Below are positions 45,500-55,117 of a stretch of DNA of 64,000 nt, piece after piece (position 1 is the first letter of the stretch; each line of letters starts with the position of its first letter). The notes beneath the pieces were generated by a model. That model made no database searches, was not told where the DNA came from, and saw nothing but the letters and a program-made list of their open reading frames with translations. The position numbers and the translations under genes are program-made. This DNA comes from Desulforapulum autotrophicum HRM2 (lineage in GTDB: Bacteria > Desulfobacterota > Desulfobacteria > Desulfobacterales > Desulfobacteraceae), in the NCBI RefSeq assembly GCF_000020365.1, contig NC_012108.1, positions 3,596,001-3,660,000 of the forward strand. The letters are read 5' to 3'.

Positions 45500-46410
45500 T
45501 AGGAACCCCTGATCTCAAAGGTATCCTGAATCATCTTGAATGTTTCGTTTCTCTCCATGGCCCAGGCCGGAGCTGCGAGCTCTTCAGGATGGGGATCTCC
45601 GGTAATCCGCTGGATGATGACAGACTCGGGCAGAAGCTCGATAAAATCACAAACGGTTTCAACATACTCCTGCTGCTCCAGACATTGGTATTCCCTCCTC
45701 GTCCACATGGTTTCAAGCGCTGTGCCCTTGACCACGTAGAGAAGATGAATCTTGACACCGTCAATTTTAAGCCGCCCAAGCGCCCTTGCCGTTTCAAGCA
45801 TCATGGACCGGTCCTCTCCGGGAAGCCCGAGAATCACGTGGGCGCATACCTTGACCCCCCTTTCCCGGGTCATGGTTACGGCCCTTTCAAAGCAGGCAAA
45901 ATCATGCCCCCGGTTGATCCGTTCAAGGGTTGAATTGTGGATAGACTGAAGCCCATACTCCACCCACACCAGGTAATCCTTGGTATAAGAGGCAATTAAA
46001 TCAAGCTTTTCCGGATCAACACAGTCGGGCCGAGTCCCAATGGCCATACCCACCATACCCGGCACACTGAGCGCCTGGTCGTACATTTTCTTCATGTTGG
46101 CGCAGCTGGTATAGGTATTGGTATAGGACTGAAAATAAACCAAAAAAAGGCTGGCCTTGTAGCGCCGGATCATGGCTTTTCTGCCATTTTCGATCTGCTG
46201 GCTAATGGATAATCCCTGGCTGAAAAGCCCGGAACCAGAACCTTTGGCGTTACAGTAGATGCACCCCCCCCTGGCAATGGTGCCGTCCCGATTGGGACAA
46301 CCCAGCCCCGTATCAACGGTAATTTTTTGAACCCTTTGTCCGAAAAGCGACCTAAGGTAGGTGTTGTAGTCTGAATAGCGTCGTTTAATCATCATATTTA
46401 ACGTTCCCAT
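45469..46410 (-). CDS. Radical SAM protein, TIGR01212/YhcC family
   Basis: Start at ATG 46410 (or ATG 46395/46392); the open frame extends upstream but without family similarity. About 313 residues. The [4Fe-4S]-SAM cysteines are in the form CPNRDGTIARGGCIYC, preceded by RRYSDYNTYLRSLFGQRVQKI, the hallmark opening of this family, and followed by LFLVYFQSYTNTY and GTRPDCV. The family is of uncertain function, related to Elp3-like enzymes. It is divergent from mnmG, which may point to tRNA biology, but that is inference. Confidence 0.88.
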   Translation of the reverse strand: MGTLNMMIKRRYSDYNTYLRSLFGQRVQKITVDTGLGCPNRDGTIARGGCIYCNAKGSGSGLFSQGLSISQQIENGRKAMIRRYKASLFLVYFQSYTNTYTSCANMKKMYDQALSVPGMVGMAIGTRPDCVDPEKLDLIASYTKDYLVWVEYGLQSIHNSTLERINRGHDFACFERAVTMTRERGVKVCAHVILGLPGEDRSMMLETARALGRLKIDGVKIHLLYVVKGTALETMWTRREYQCLEQQEYVETVCDFIELLPESVIIQRITGDPHPEELAAPAWAMERNETFKMIQDTFEIRGSYQGKRFDEKS

Positions 46411-46475
46411 AAATGCCAAAGCCTTGTGTAGAGCCCCTGCAACAGTTCCAGTAAAGGGAAAGAACAGATCTTGTC

Positions 46476-46504
46476 TTGACCCGGACTCAAACCGGATATA
46501 TAGT
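46476..46504 (+). promoter_or_regulatory. mnmG promoter very close to the start codon
   Basis: TTGACC (46476-46481) and TATAGT (46499-46504), spacing 17. Only eight bases lie between the -10 box and the ATG at 46513, and no ribosome site is seen, so the transcript would be leaderless or nearly so. Confidence 0.5.
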
Positions 46505-46512
46505 ACATTTCC

Positions 46513-48396
46513 ATGAAATTTTACACTAAAAATTATGACGTCATTGTTGTTGGCGCAGGGCATGCCGGCTGTGAAGCAGCCATAGCTGCTGCCAATATGG
46601 GGTGCCGAACCCTGCTTGCGGCCATTGATCTTGACAAGATAGCTGCCATGCCGTGCAGTCCCTCCATCGGGGGCATGGCCAAGGGACAACTTGTTAAGGA
46701 AATCGATGCCCTGGGCGGAAAAATGGCCAAAGTTTCAGACGCTTCAGCCATCCAGTACAGAACACTCAACACCCGAAAAGGTCCGGCCGTACACTCCACT
46801 CGTACCCAGAACGATAAACGACTCTACCAGGCAACGATGAAAAAAATCGTTGAAACGACCTTGAACCTGGACTTCAAACAGATGATGGTTGACCAGCTTG
46901 TCATTGAGAACCATCGGGTCATCGGCATCAGGGAAGAGACCGGGTTCGGTTATCATGGGTCTGCCGTGGTTCTTGCCACAGGCACCTTTCTCAAGGGGAT
47001 GGTCCATATTGGGACCACAAAAATCCATGCAGGAAGGGCCGGGGAGTTCTCATCCATCGGGCTTGCCGCGTCCCTTGAACGAGAAGGGTTTCTTCTTGAA
47101 CGGATGAAGACGGGCACTCCCCCGAGGCTTGCCCTGTCAACCATTGATTTCTCAGAATTCAGCCGCCAGGATTCCGATCCTGACCCCACACCCTTTTCAT
47201 TTTCCACTACAACGGTCAAAGGGGGTATGCTGCCAAGCTTCATAGGCCACACCAACACCCACACCCATGACCTTGTGCGCCAGAACCTCAAACACTCAGC
47301 CCTCTACGGCGGCAGCATCATTGGAAAATCTGCCCGGTACTGCCCCTCGTTTGAAGATAAGATCGTCAAGTTTCCCGACCGGGACCAGCACCAGATCATT
47401 CTTGAGCATGAAGGGACAGACTCCCAGGAAATTTACGCATCCGGCCTTGGGAACAGTCTTCCTGTCGAAATTCAGCTTGAAGTGGTACGTTCGGTCAAGG
47501 GACTTGAACAGGCTGAGATCATGCGGCCTGCCTATGCCATTGAGTACGACTATATCAATCCCCAGGAGCTAAACCCCACCCTTGAAACCAAACGAATCAA
47601 CGGCCTTTTTTTCGCAGGCCAGATCAACGGCACTTCAGGCTATGAAGAGGCTGCGGCCCAGGGATTGTGGGCGGGAATAAATGCCGCCTGCATGGTAAAG
47701 GAACAGGAACCCTTTCTGCTGGACCGCTCAGAGGCGTATATGGGAGTAATGATCGACGACCTTGTCACCAGGGGAACCAAAGAGCCCTATCGAATGTTCA
47801 CCTCAAGGGCGGAATACAGGCTCCTCTTAAGGGAGGACAATGCCGACCTGAGGCTTGCTGAGAAAGGACATGAACTGGGACTTGTCGATGGACAAGCCCT
47901 TGCTGCTGCCCGGGAAATCAGCCGTGGTACTAAAAAAGAGATGGCAAGAATACAGAGCCATGTTGTCAAACCCACCCCGGAAACAAACGCCTGGCTCAAC
48001 CGTGCAGGGTCCACGCCCATTACAACTGGCCTTAAACTTGACCAACTTCTCAAGCGAGCCGGCATCGATTACTCGGCCGTTGATGTATTTGCGCCCTCCC
48101 CTTCGACCATACCGTCAAGAATAAAAAAGCAGGTGGAGATAGAAACAAAGTACGAAGGATATATTGCACGCCAGCTCAACGAGATTAAAAAATTCAAAGA
48201 TATGGAAAGAATTAAAATTCCCAAGGACATTGAATTTAAAGCCATCCACGGGCTTTCCAACGAGCTCAGGGAAAAACTTACCAGCGTAAAACCCCTCTCC
48301 CTTGGCCAGGCATCTCGCATAGACGGCATGACTCCTGCGGCCCTTTCGGTAATTTTGATTGCCATAACGGCCCTTGGCCGAAGATCTTCAACTTGA
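46513..48396 (+). CDS. mnmG: tRNA uridine 5-carboxymethylaminomethyl modification enzyme MnmG (GidA)
   Basis: 627 residues, the family's usual length. The FAD-binding [12 protein letters not shown] motif opens the protein; [51 protein letters not shown] and the C-terminal helical domain ([21 protein letters not shown]) are typical. With MnmE it modifies U34 of certain tRNAs. It stands alone here, away from rsmG and parAB, which often accompany it near an origin. Confidence 0.96.
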   Translation: MKFYTKNYDVIVVGAGHAGCEAAIAAANMGCRTLLAAIDLDKIAAMPCSPSIGGMAKGQLVKEIDALGGKMAKVSDASAIQYRTLNTRKGPAVHSTRTQNDKRLYQATMKKIVETTLNLDFKQMMVDQLVIENHRVIGIREETGFGYHGSAVVLATGTFLKGMVHIGTTKIHAGRAGEFSSIGLAASLEREGFLLERMKTGTPPRLALSTIDFSEFSRQDSDPDPTPFSFSTTTVKGGMLPSFIGHTNTHTHDLVRQNLKHSALYGGSIIGKSARYCPSFEDKIVKFPDRDQHQIILEHEGTDSQEIYASGLGNSLPVEIQLEVVRSVKGLEQAEIMRPAYAIEYDYINPQELNPTLETKRINGLFFAGQINGTSGYEEAAAQGLWAGINAACMVKEQEPFLLDRSEAYMGVMIDDLVTRGTKEPYRMFTSRAEYRLLLREDNADLRLAEKGHELGLVDGQALAAAREISRGTKKEMARIQSHVVKPTPETNAWLNRAGSTPITTGLKLDQLLKRAGIDYSAVDVFAPSPSTIPSRIKKQVEIETKYEGYIARQLNEIKKFKDMERIKIPKDIEFKAIHGLSNELREKLTSVKPLSLGQASRIDGMTPAALSVILIAITALGRRSST

Positions 48397-48398
48397 CT

Positions 48399-48444
48399 TT
48401 GATGGTATCCTAATTATTTTTTAAACCATCAATGATTTAGGATA
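48399..48444 (+). promoter_or_regulatory. Interleaved inverted repeats before the co-chaperone gene (possible pseudoknot)
   Basis: Two eight-base stems interlock in order A-B-A'-B': TTGATGGT (48399-48406) with ACCATCAA (48425-48432), and TATCCTAA (48406-48413) with TTAGGATA (48437-48444). The AAGAAGGA ribosome site follows at about 48454. The arrangement fits an H-type pseudoknot or two exclusive hairpins in the leader, or overlapping operator dyads. Confidence 0.4.
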
Positions 48445-48472
48445 GCCATTTAAAAGAAGGAACACCACGATA

Positions 48473-49384
48473 ATGCCAGAAACCGACTACTACAAAATTC
48501 TAGGGGTCAGCAAAACAGCCACGGAAGCTGAAATCAAAAAAGCCTACAGAAAACTTGCCCTTAAATACCACCCGGACAAGGCCAATGGGAACAAGGATTT
48601 TGAAGCAAAATTCAATGAAATCAGCGAGGCATACGCCGTATTAAGTGACAAGGACAAGCGCAACCAGTACGATACCTATGGGTCTGCAGATTTTCAGCAA
48701 CGCTACTCCCAGGAGGATATCTTCAGAAACTTTGACATTGGTGATATTCTCAAGGAATTCGGCTTTGGCGGCGGCCATCGCAGGTTCAGCGGAGGCTTTT
48801 CCACGGGCGGCGGTAACCCCTTTGGCCAGGGCATGGGCGGCCAGCAAAGGGCCAGACAGATAAAGGGAAGAGACCTTGAATATGAACTTGCCCTTAACCT
48901 TGAAGAGATCATCAACGGCACGAGCAAGACCATCAGCATCAACCGCGGCACCACCATGGAGACCCTCAACGTCAAGATTCCCAAGGGAATGACCATGGGC
49001 AAAAGAATACGGGTTGCGGGTAAGGGCGAAGAGAGTCCCCATGGCGGCCCTTCCGGAGATCTCTTTATCAAGTCAAAACCTTTAAACACCCTGGGCTTTA
49101 CCATTGAGGGAAACGACATCTATACGACAAAAGAGATACGTCTCACCCAGGCCATACTTGGAACAAAGATCGAAATCAAAACCCCCGTGGGCAAAAGTAT
49201 CAGTCTTAACATTCCAAAAGGAACAAAACACAAGGCTAAAATGCGTCTTGCCGGCCAGGGTATCCCCCAGATCAACGACTCGGGTACTGGAGACCTCTTT
49301 GTTGTAATCCAGGTCCATATGCCAAAGAGACTCAACGAAGAACAAAAGAAATTGGTTGAAAAATTGGCTCAATCTGGATTATAA
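48473..49384 (+). CDS. CbpA/DnaJ-class co-chaperone without zinc finger
   Basis: 303 residues. A J domain with [23 protein letters not shown] and the HPD triad in YHPDKANG stimulates DnaK ATPase. A Gly/Phe-rich linker ([19 protein letters not shown]) leads to two C-terminal substrate-binding barrels ([19 protein letters not shown] and [18 protein letters not shown]). The zinc-finger region of true DnaJ is missing, so this is the CbpA/DjlB type. It starts a plus-strand run with hpt and the zinc-ribbon gene; its leader has interlocking inverted repeats. Confidence 0.9.
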   Translation: MPETDYYKILGVSKTATEAEIKKAYRKLALKYHPDKANGNKDFEAKFNEISEAYAVLSDKDKRNQYDTYGSADFQQRYSQEDIFRNFDIGDILKEFGFGGGHRRFSGGFSTGGGNPFGQGMGGQQRARQIKGRDLEYELALNLEEIINGTSKTISINRGTTMETLNVKIPKGMTMGKRIRVAGKGEESPHGGPSGDLFIKSKPLNTLGFTIEGNDIYTTKEIRLTQAILGTKIEIKTPVGKSISLNIPKGTKHKAKMRLAGQGIPQINDSGTGDLFVVIQVHMPKRLNEEQKKLVEKLAQSGL

Positions 49385-49392
49385 ATCATTCT

Positions 49393-49908
49393 ATGACACA
49401 GCTTATCCCGATGATCTCCCAGGAGGAGATAAAAACCAAGGTAAGAGAAACGGGACGAAAGATATCCCAGGACTATAAGGATAAAAACCTCGTACTTGCC
49501 GGAATCCTGAAAGGGTCTTTTATTTTTCTATCCGACCTGACCAGAGAAATTACCATTGACCATGAGATTGATCTCATCGGTGTTTCCAGTTATTCAGGGA
49601 CATCCTCAACAGGAAAAATAACATTCACCAAAAAACCCGATTTAGATCTTGGGGGAAAGGATGTTCTTTTGGTTGAGGATATTGTTGACACAGGCAGCAC
49701 TCTTTTGGCAATCAAGGACTATCTAAAGTCCTTAAACCCGGCATCCATAAAAATCTGTTCCCTGATCGACAAGCATGAACGAAGAAAGACTGATATTGCT
49801 GTGGATTATGCCTGCTTTTTACTTGATAAGGGGTTCATTGTCGGATATGGTCTCGACTACAATGAACGTTACAGGAACCTGCCAGCCATATTTGATTTAA
49901 AACTATAG
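49393..49908 (+). CDS. hpt: Hypoxanthine phosphoribosyltransferase
   Basis: 171 residues, near the family norm. PRPP-binding loop VEDIVDTGSTL, LAGILKGSFIFLSDL in the first loop, and KGFIVGYGLDYNERYRNLP in the C-terminal region are the standard blocks. It forms IMP/GMP from the bases in purine salvage. Eight bases after the co-chaperone gene; no clear ribosome site. Confidence 0.92.
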   Translation: MTQLIPMISQEEIKTKVRETGRKISQDYKDKNLVLAGILKGSFIFLSDLTREITIDHEIDLIGVSSYSGTSSTGKITFTKKPDLDLGGKDVLLVEDIVDTGSTLLAIKDYLKSLNPASIKICSLIDKHERRKTDIAVDYACFLLDKGFIVGYGLDYNERYRNLPAIFDLKL

Positions 49909-49925
49909 CAAACAAGGGGAAAACC

Positions 49926-51539
49926 ATGGTTATCACCTGTGAAGAGTGCTCAACCCGATTCAATCTTGATGAATCCCTCCTCAAGGAAGAGGGCTCAAAG
50001 GTGCGATGTTGCAAGTGCAGACACGTGTTTACGGTTTTCCCCTCCTTGACACAGATTCCCATCAAAGATGCACCGCCACAGGACACACCACAAGATAAAG
50101 ATAATTCAGAGCGCGCCACAGCGACTGAACTTGATGATTTTACCCTGGACAACGAACTGGACCTTGGTTTTTCAGTTGATCCAGACGATTTGACCCTGGA
50201 TGATGATCTGAACGACACCATGGATTCTGAGGACCCCCTGGCAGAGGAATCATTTGACCTCGGTGGTCCCATGGATGATAACGACGACTTTTTTCTGGAC
50301 AACGACCTTGAACTTGAACTTGATCAAAACCAGAATCAGGATGAAGAATTAGAACCGTCAAATCCAAATAACGACCTTGAAATGGATAATGATTCCGATG
50401 CACTTTCCCTTGATGGGGACATGGATTTTGATGATGAGTTTGAACTGGAACTGGAAGACTATGGCGATTTAGACCTCTCCCCTTTGGACTCACCTTCTGA
50501 GGATCACACCGGGGATTCAGATTCGGATTTAGACTTTGACCTGGAACTTGACCTTGAAATGGCCTCTCCAGAACCGGCACTTGAGCTTGACCTTGAAATG
50601 GATGAGACTCAGGAAGAGCCAGAACTTGAGCTTGACCTGGGAATGGAATCCATTGAACCGGCGCTTGACGAACCCCAAAAGCAACAAAACGAGCGTGAAG
50701 AAGATATCAACCTGTCTGAGTTTGACGAGGTGTTGGAAGCAGTAGAGGATAATCTTGAAATTGAAAGCCCTGAACAACTTGCTGACGGCATTTTTTTGGA
50801 CACCCCTGATACGGATGACACCCTTGACGATGAACTCCTTATCGGAGAAGAATACCCCCCTGATCCCGATTCACAAGAAAGGGAAAAAGACTCCCTTCTA
50901 ACGAGCCGGGAAAAATTGACCGAGACGGCAATTGAAGCCCCTCCTCTGGATTTCGGCATTCAGGAGGAATTTAAGAAACCCGTTAAAGTAGGCAAGCCCG
51001 TTATCGCCGTTTTATTACTGGCAATCCTTGCCCTTGCGGCCTACAGCGCCTCTATTTTTTATGGAATTAAAATCCCCTACGTTTCAGCCATCAACGTTCC
51101 CTTTTTAAGTGATTTTCTCAAGCCTGCACCACAAGTCCCCGTGCCCATCAATCTTGCGCCTGACAAAAAAAGCGTAAACGGCCGATTTGTGACAAACACA
51201 ACCGCCGGCACTCTGTTTGTGATCACAGGAAGCGTGACAAATACCTCAAAGGAAATCTGCAGTCACATCAAAATTAAAGGCGTTCTCATTACCAAGGACA
51301 AGGTACCGGCAAAGAACAAAACCGTTTTCTGCGGCAATCTTATTGATGAAGAACTGCTGAAAAGCGTTGATATGAACCAAATCAATACTCTTCTTGCAAG
51401 GGAGACGGGAAATAATCTATCCAATGTCAACATCCAACCGGGGCGGTCAATACCGTTCATGGTTGTCTTCTCAGATCTGCCTGAAAATTTAGAAAATTTC
51501 ACGGTAAATGTGGATGGATTTGAAAGGGTAGCCAAATAA
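49926..51539 (+). CDS. Zinc-ribbon (MJ0042-type) / DUF3426 membrane protein with a long acidic region
   Basis: 537 residues. The N-terminus is an MJ0042/zinc_ribbon_5 finger (CEECSTRFNLDESL, then CCKCRHVF). Residues about 60-330 are extremely Asp/Glu/Leu-rich low-complexity sequence made of D-L-D and E-L-E-L units, so the protein is very acidic there. A membrane helix (about 358-380, VIAVLLLAILALAAYSASIF) is followed by a DUF3426 domain outside the membrane (ITGSVTNTSKEICSHIKIKG). Family members are common in Desulfobacterota, function unknown; a zinc-linked envelope sensor is only a guess. Confidence 0.8.
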   Translation: MVITCEECSTRFNLDESLLKEEGSKVRCCKCRHVFTVFPSLTQIPIKDAPPQDTPQDKDNSERATATELDDFTLDNELDLGFSVDPDDLTLDDDLNDTMDSEDPLAEESFDLGGPMDDNDDFFLDNDLELELDQNQNQDEELEPSNPNNDLEMDNDSDALSLDGDMDFDDEFELELEDYGDLDLSPLDSPSEDHTGDSDSDLDFDLELDLEMASPEPALELDLEMDETQEEPELELDLGMESIEPALDEPQKQQNEREEDINLSEFDEVLEAVEDNLEIESPEQLADGIFLDTPDTDDTLDDELLIGEEYPPDPDSQEREKDSLLTSREKLTETAIEAPPLDFGIQEEFKKPVKVGKPVIAVLLLAILALAAYSASIFYGIKIPYVSAINVPFLSDFLKPAPQVPVPINLAPDKKSVNGRFVTNTTAGTLFVITGSVTNTSKEICSHIKIKGVLITKDKVPAKNKTVFCGNLIDEELLKSVDMNQINTLLARETGNNLSNVNIQPGRSIPFMVVFSDLPENLENFTVNVDGFERVAK

Positions 51540-51553
51540 AAATAATTTATATG

Positions 51554-51583
51554 TTGACAGCCTATATTTTTAGGTGCTATATA
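51554..51583 (+). promoter_or_regulatory. tRNA-Met promoter
   Basis: TTGACA (51554-51559) and TATATA (51578-51583), spacing 18, ending 14 bases before the tRNA. Confidence 0.6.
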
Positions 51584-51597
51584 GTCTGGGTTTTTAC

Positions 51598-51674
51598 GGC
51601 GATGTAGCTCAGATGGTTAGAGCACACGGCTCATATCCGTGGTGTCCGGGGTTCGATTCCCTGCATCGCTACCA
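51598..51674 (+). tRNA. tRNA-Met (CAT)
   Basis: 77-base cloverleaf with encoded CCA: acceptor GGCGATG/CATCGCT (a G-U first pair), D arm GCTC...GAGC, anticodon stem CACGG/CCGTG with CAT in CTCATAT, and GGTTCGATTCC T arm. It is not the initiator, which has unpaired C1-A72 and three G-C anticodon pairs. The lysidine-modified Ile-CAT type is not strictly excluded, but elongator Met fits better. Confidence 0.9.
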
Positions 51675-51681
51675 TGAAATC

Positions 51682-51720
51682 AAGACTCCTGGAATGATTC
51701 AATATTCCAGGGGTCTTTTG
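51682..51720 (+). terminator. Terminator of tRNA-Met
   Basis: Fourteen-base stem AAGACTCCTGGAAT / ATTCCAGGGGTCTT with an eight-base loop and T-rich end. Seven bases after the tRNA. Confidence 0.8.
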
Positions 51721-51999
51721 CTTTTACGGCCTGTTTTCCCTGCTTACACAAAGTTGTTACACAAAAGGGGTGAAAGTCATGGCCAAAATTGGGCTCACCC
51801 TGGAAAAATCTCAAAAGAAGGAGATATCGGCCCAACCGGTAATCGTTTTAATAGATTGAATGAGGCCTCCCATTTATGGATAACCTCATTGTCTCTGGAT
51901 AGGAAAAAGCATAAATTTTTTGCGCCTTGCATATGGGCAATTTTTCGTCCAAACACGGGTTTTCGGTCAGCCACTATTTAGGCTTACGCCTATTGTTTG
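51721..51999. other. Intergenic stretch after tRNA-Met, no gene supported
   Basis: About 280 bases without a convincing gene. A 26-codon frame at 51780 (MAKIGLTLEKSQ...) follows an AGGGG ribosome-like site, then stops; it could be a remnant of something integrated at the tRNA, but I cannot name it. A small hairpin (TAGGC/GCCTA near 51985) lies before the hydrolase stop. Composition is A+T-richer than the neighbours. Confidence 0.4.
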
Positions 52000-52863
52000 T
52001 TATTTCATGCCGAGATACTTCAGAACTGTGGTGTTGAATGTTTCTGTATCCTGCCACATGGCAAAATGACTAAGATTAGACAGTATGATAAGTGTTGATC
52101 CAGGAATCAGGGCTGCCATCTGCTTTGTATGTTCATAGTCAATAGCTTCATCATACTCTCCGTCCACTATTGCAACGGGAACACGAATTGATTTCAGTTG
52201 TTCCGGGGAAAAGTTTGGTAATTTTGCCCACATTTCAGATATCTGTGCGACAAACTCGTCAAATTGTTTCGGCGTTTTTGATAACCGGGCATAATCTACT
52301 GCCGCCCTTTCGACATAAGCCCCAAAGGTGGTATCTGTTTCAACTGATGACTTCACTCCTGACGGGTTAAAGTTGGCACCAAATGCAAACAATTTAATCA
52401 GCCGATCAGGATTGTTGATGGCAATATCAAGCCCAATAATCCCCCCGTCACTCCATCCAACGATTGACGCTTTTTTGAGAGACAGAATGTCCATAACAGC
52501 GAGTACATCGGAAGCCATCAGGTGATAGCTGTAAGCTTGATTATCTCTGGTACTGCGTCCATGGCCACGGCTGGCAATATTGATTACTTTATATTTGGCC
52601 GAAAAAGCTGATATTTGACCACCCCAGCATTCCGTATTTCCCAGCCCCCCATGCAGCAAAATTAAAGGCTCTCCTGAACCATGAATAGTGAAATAAATTT
52701 CAGCACCATTTACATTGGCATAACCGGTTGCCTTGGCTTTTGGCGCAGATATTGGTACAGGTAATGTTTTCCAAAGATCTGTCGCCCCTGCTTGGGGTAT
52801 AAAACCGACTGTAACGAAAATAAGAACAACAACCATACTTAAAGAATCTGCAATGAACTTCAT
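52000..52863 (-). CDS. Secreted alpha/beta hydrolase
   Basis: 287 residues with a signal peptide (1 to about 27, ending QAGA). The alpha/beta-hydrolase core shows the oxyanion HGGLGN, the nucleophile elbow GWSDGG (Ser), the acid in DGEYDEAIDYEH and the catalytic His in LSHFAMWQD. Family members cleave esters, epoxides, C-C bonds or act as peroxidases, so the substrate cannot be named. The AAGGAGGG site precedes the start. The gene uses more A/T in third positions than its neighbours and lies beside a tRNA, which suggests transfer. Confidence 0.83.
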   Translation of the reverse strand: MKFIADSLSMVVVLIFVTVGFIPQAGATDLWKTLPVPISAPKAKATGYANVNGAEIYFTIHGSGEPLILLHGGLGNTECWGGQISAFSAKYKVINIASRGHGRSTRDNQAYSYHLMASDVLAVMDILSLKKASIVGWSDGGIIGLDIAINNPDRLIKLFAFGANFNPSGVKSSVETDTTFGAYVERAAVDYARLSKTPKQFDEFVAQISEMWAKLPNFSPEQLKSIRVPVAIVDGEYDEAIDYEHTKQMAALIPGSTLIILSNLSHFAMWQDTETFNTTVLKYLGMK

Positions 52864-53141
52864 TTCTAACCCTCCTTATATCAGGATAATTAATGATGAA
52901 TTCTCCTGATAGTTGTTTCATTTTTGCATATCCAAGATGACTATGGTTATAGATCCAATGGAAACAATAATGTCAAGATATAATTCACAATAAAAATTCA
53001 AGAAACAATGGATTTCTATGTTAAAAAAGGGTCAAAAAGCAGGGGCAACGTGGATTACAAAGTTCAGACAACCCCTCTATTTGCAAGATTTCGCTGGGCG
53101 ATTCACAAATAAAAAGGAGACATTGATTTTAATGGTTTGAT
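52864..53141. other. Intergenic stretch, nothing recognised
   Basis: About 280 A+T-rich bases between two minus-strand genes. A 34-codon frame at 53010 has no ribosome site and no resemblance to known proteins. No strong hairpin, repeat or promoter stands out apart from the hydrolase ribosome site at its left end. Confidence 0.4.
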
Positions 53142-54872
53142 TCAGTGATTCCCAGTAAGGACCTTCAGTTCCATGCGATTACGCCCCTTTCGCTTGGCCT
53201 TATAAAGGGCCTCGTCCGCCGTTTTAATCAGTAAATCCATGGAAAGATCCTCGTCATCCGGGATTAAGCAAGTAATCCCGATGCTGAGCGTGACATGGGT
53301 ACTCACGGAAGACTCAGAATGGGCAATGTTCAAATTTTTTACATCCTCCTGGATGCGTCGTGCAACATGACATGCACCATTTAAACCAGTATCGGACAGA
53401 ATCACGGCAAACTCCTCGCCACCATACCGTGCCACCAAGTCCATGGGTCGGACAACCGTTTTCTCCATGGCTTGTGCAATTTTTCTAAGACAGTCGTCAC
53501 CGGCCTGATGGCCGTAAGTATCGTTATAATGCTTAAAATAATCAATATCGCACATAAGAAGGGACAACCACACTTTTGCCCGTTTACACCTTTGCCACTC
53601 CTGATCAAGATATTCGTCAAACTTTCGGCGGTTTGCGATCATTGTCAACCCGTCTGAGGTAACAAGGGTCTGGAGTTTCTGATTGGCCGTCTCAAGCCGT
53701 TTCTGGGTTTCTTTCAACAGCTTTTCCGCTTTTTTCCGACTGGTAATATCCTCCTTGACGGCTGAGTAATGGGTAATGTTACCATCTTTGCCCATTACTG
53801 GTGATATGGTGGCAGATTCCCAGTATAACTCCCCATCTTTTTTCCTATTTATTATTTGACCTTTCCAGGTGTCCCCACTGATAATCGTATCCCAGAGATT
53901 TTTATAAAATTCCGGCGGATGCATACCTGATTTTAAAATACTTGTGGACTTTCCCACAGCCTCTTCAGGTGTGTAACCCGTGACATGGGTAAAGGCCGGA
54001 TTCACAAATTCGATCACACCATTCAAATCGGTGATCAAAATGGTGCTTCCGCTTTGTTCAACCGCCTGGGAAAGCGTTATCAGCCGGTACTCTGCTTCTT
54101 TTAATTGGGTAATATCCTGAACAACACCAAGCATCAAAGCCGGGTTGTTGTGTTCATCAAAAAGGGGCTCTGACTTGTTCAGGATATACTTGTGACTTTC
54201 ATCCGGGCAATGAATAAGACAATGCTGACTCAACGGTTTTATTGATTGAATAGAACACTCAACCGCCTCTTTTACCCGTTTTCTATCCTGATCGTTAATT
54301 GAATTGAAAAATCCATCCAACGTCATATCAGCAGCTTCGCCCTCAAGGCACATCAGGTGACAAGCTTCGGGCGAGCATGAAAATTGATTGGTTTTAAAAT
54401 CAAACTGCCAGTTACCGATCATGGCAAGTTCCTGGGTTTTAGCAAGTCGACTGCGGCTGATATTGAGTTCCCTGAATGCCCTGCCCGCCCTCAGGGTGTA
54501 CTGTACCTGTTGTGAGAGAATCGGCAAATTAAAGGGCTTGGTAATAAATCCGTCTGCACCAATTTTAAAAGCCTTTTTGGCTGATTCTACATCTTCCAGA
54601 CCCGTCACCATCAGGATCTGAACAAGATCCCCCCCAGGAGATTTGCGGATACGTTCGCATGCTTCAAATCCATCCATACCCGGCATCACCACATCCATCA
54701 TAATGATATCCGGTCTTTCAGAGTTAAAGAGTGTGATTCCATCTGAACCATTGTCTGTATCAATGACGTCAAGCCCTATTTTTTTCAAAGCAGCAACAAT
54801 CACCATCCTCATGAATGGATCATCGTCCACAACCAGTGCCAGGTCGGTCTCTCTTTTTCTATCCACATACAT
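53142..54872 (-). CDS. Receiver-PAS-PAS diguanylate cyclase
   Basis: 576 residues, cytosolic. A receiver (about 10-130; Asp in IIMMDVVMPGMDG, Lys in FITKPFN), two PAS/PAC units (about 150-265 and 275-395, with GVVQDITQLKEAE and SAVKEDITSRKKAE), a short coil and a GGDEF domain (about 410-570) with the active motif RYGGEEFAVIL. The signature is GGEEF, so the cyclase should make c-di-GMP. The upstream half of an RxxD inhibitory site is not evident. A PilZ c-di-GMP receptor gene lies 1.5 kb away. Confidence 0.92.
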   Translation of the reverse strand: MYVDRKRETDLALVVDDDPFMRMVIVAALKKIGLDVIDTDNGSDGITLFNSERPDIIMMDVVMPGMDGFEACERIRKSPGGDLVQILMVTGLEDVESAKKAFKIGADGFITKPFNLPILSQQVQYTLRAGRAFRELNISRSRLAKTQELAMIGNWQFDFKTNQFSCSPEACHLMCLEGEAADMTLDGFFNSINDQDRKRVKEAVECSIQSIKPLSQHCLIHCPDESHKYILNKSEPLFDEHNNPALMLGVVQDITQLKEAEYRLITLSQAVEQSGSTILITDLNGVIEFVNPAFTHVTGYTPEEAVGKSTSILKSGMHPPEFYKNLWDTIISGDTWKGQIINRKKDGELYWESATISPVMGKDGNITHYSAVKEDITSRKKAEKLLKETQKRLETANQKLQTLVTSDGLTMIANRRKFDEYLDQEWQRCKRAKVWLSLLMCDIDYFKHYNDTYGHQAGDDCLRKIAQAMEKTVVRPMDLVARYGGEEFAVILSDTGLNGACHVARRIQEDVKNLNIAHSESSVSTHVTLSIGITCLIPDDEDLSMDLLIKTADEALYKAKRKGRNRMELKVLTGNH

Positions 54873-55042
54873 TATATTTATCTTTACCTATAGGATGAAT
54901 TGAACGGGCCAAAAAAGACCGGCGGTAAAATCCCGTTAGCCATTTTCCATTCTTCACCCATATTTCTATCATGCTCAAAATATAAGTATAGCATTTTTTA
55001 ATTGCGAAACAGACCCGCTATACTTTGATCGTGAAAAACGAT

Positions 55043-55070
55043 TTGTCTTTCACATACAATGTACTATACT
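55043..55070 (+). promoter_or_regulatory. Promoter of the unknown gene at 55118
   Basis: TTGTCT (55043-55048) and TATACT (55065-55070), spacing 16, leaving a leader of about 40 bases. Confidence 0.45.
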
Positions 55071-55117
55071 CGAATTTGTTAAATTTATAATATAACCTGA
55101 ATTAGGATTCGTAAACA

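Noticed and set aside
51574-51981. 135-codon frame covering tRNA-Met and its terminator
   Set aside because: It is read through a tRNA and a terminator hairpin and has no ribosome site.
53010-53114. 34-codon frame MDFYVKKGSK...
   Set aside because: No ribosome site, no similarity, and opposite to the neighbouring genes.
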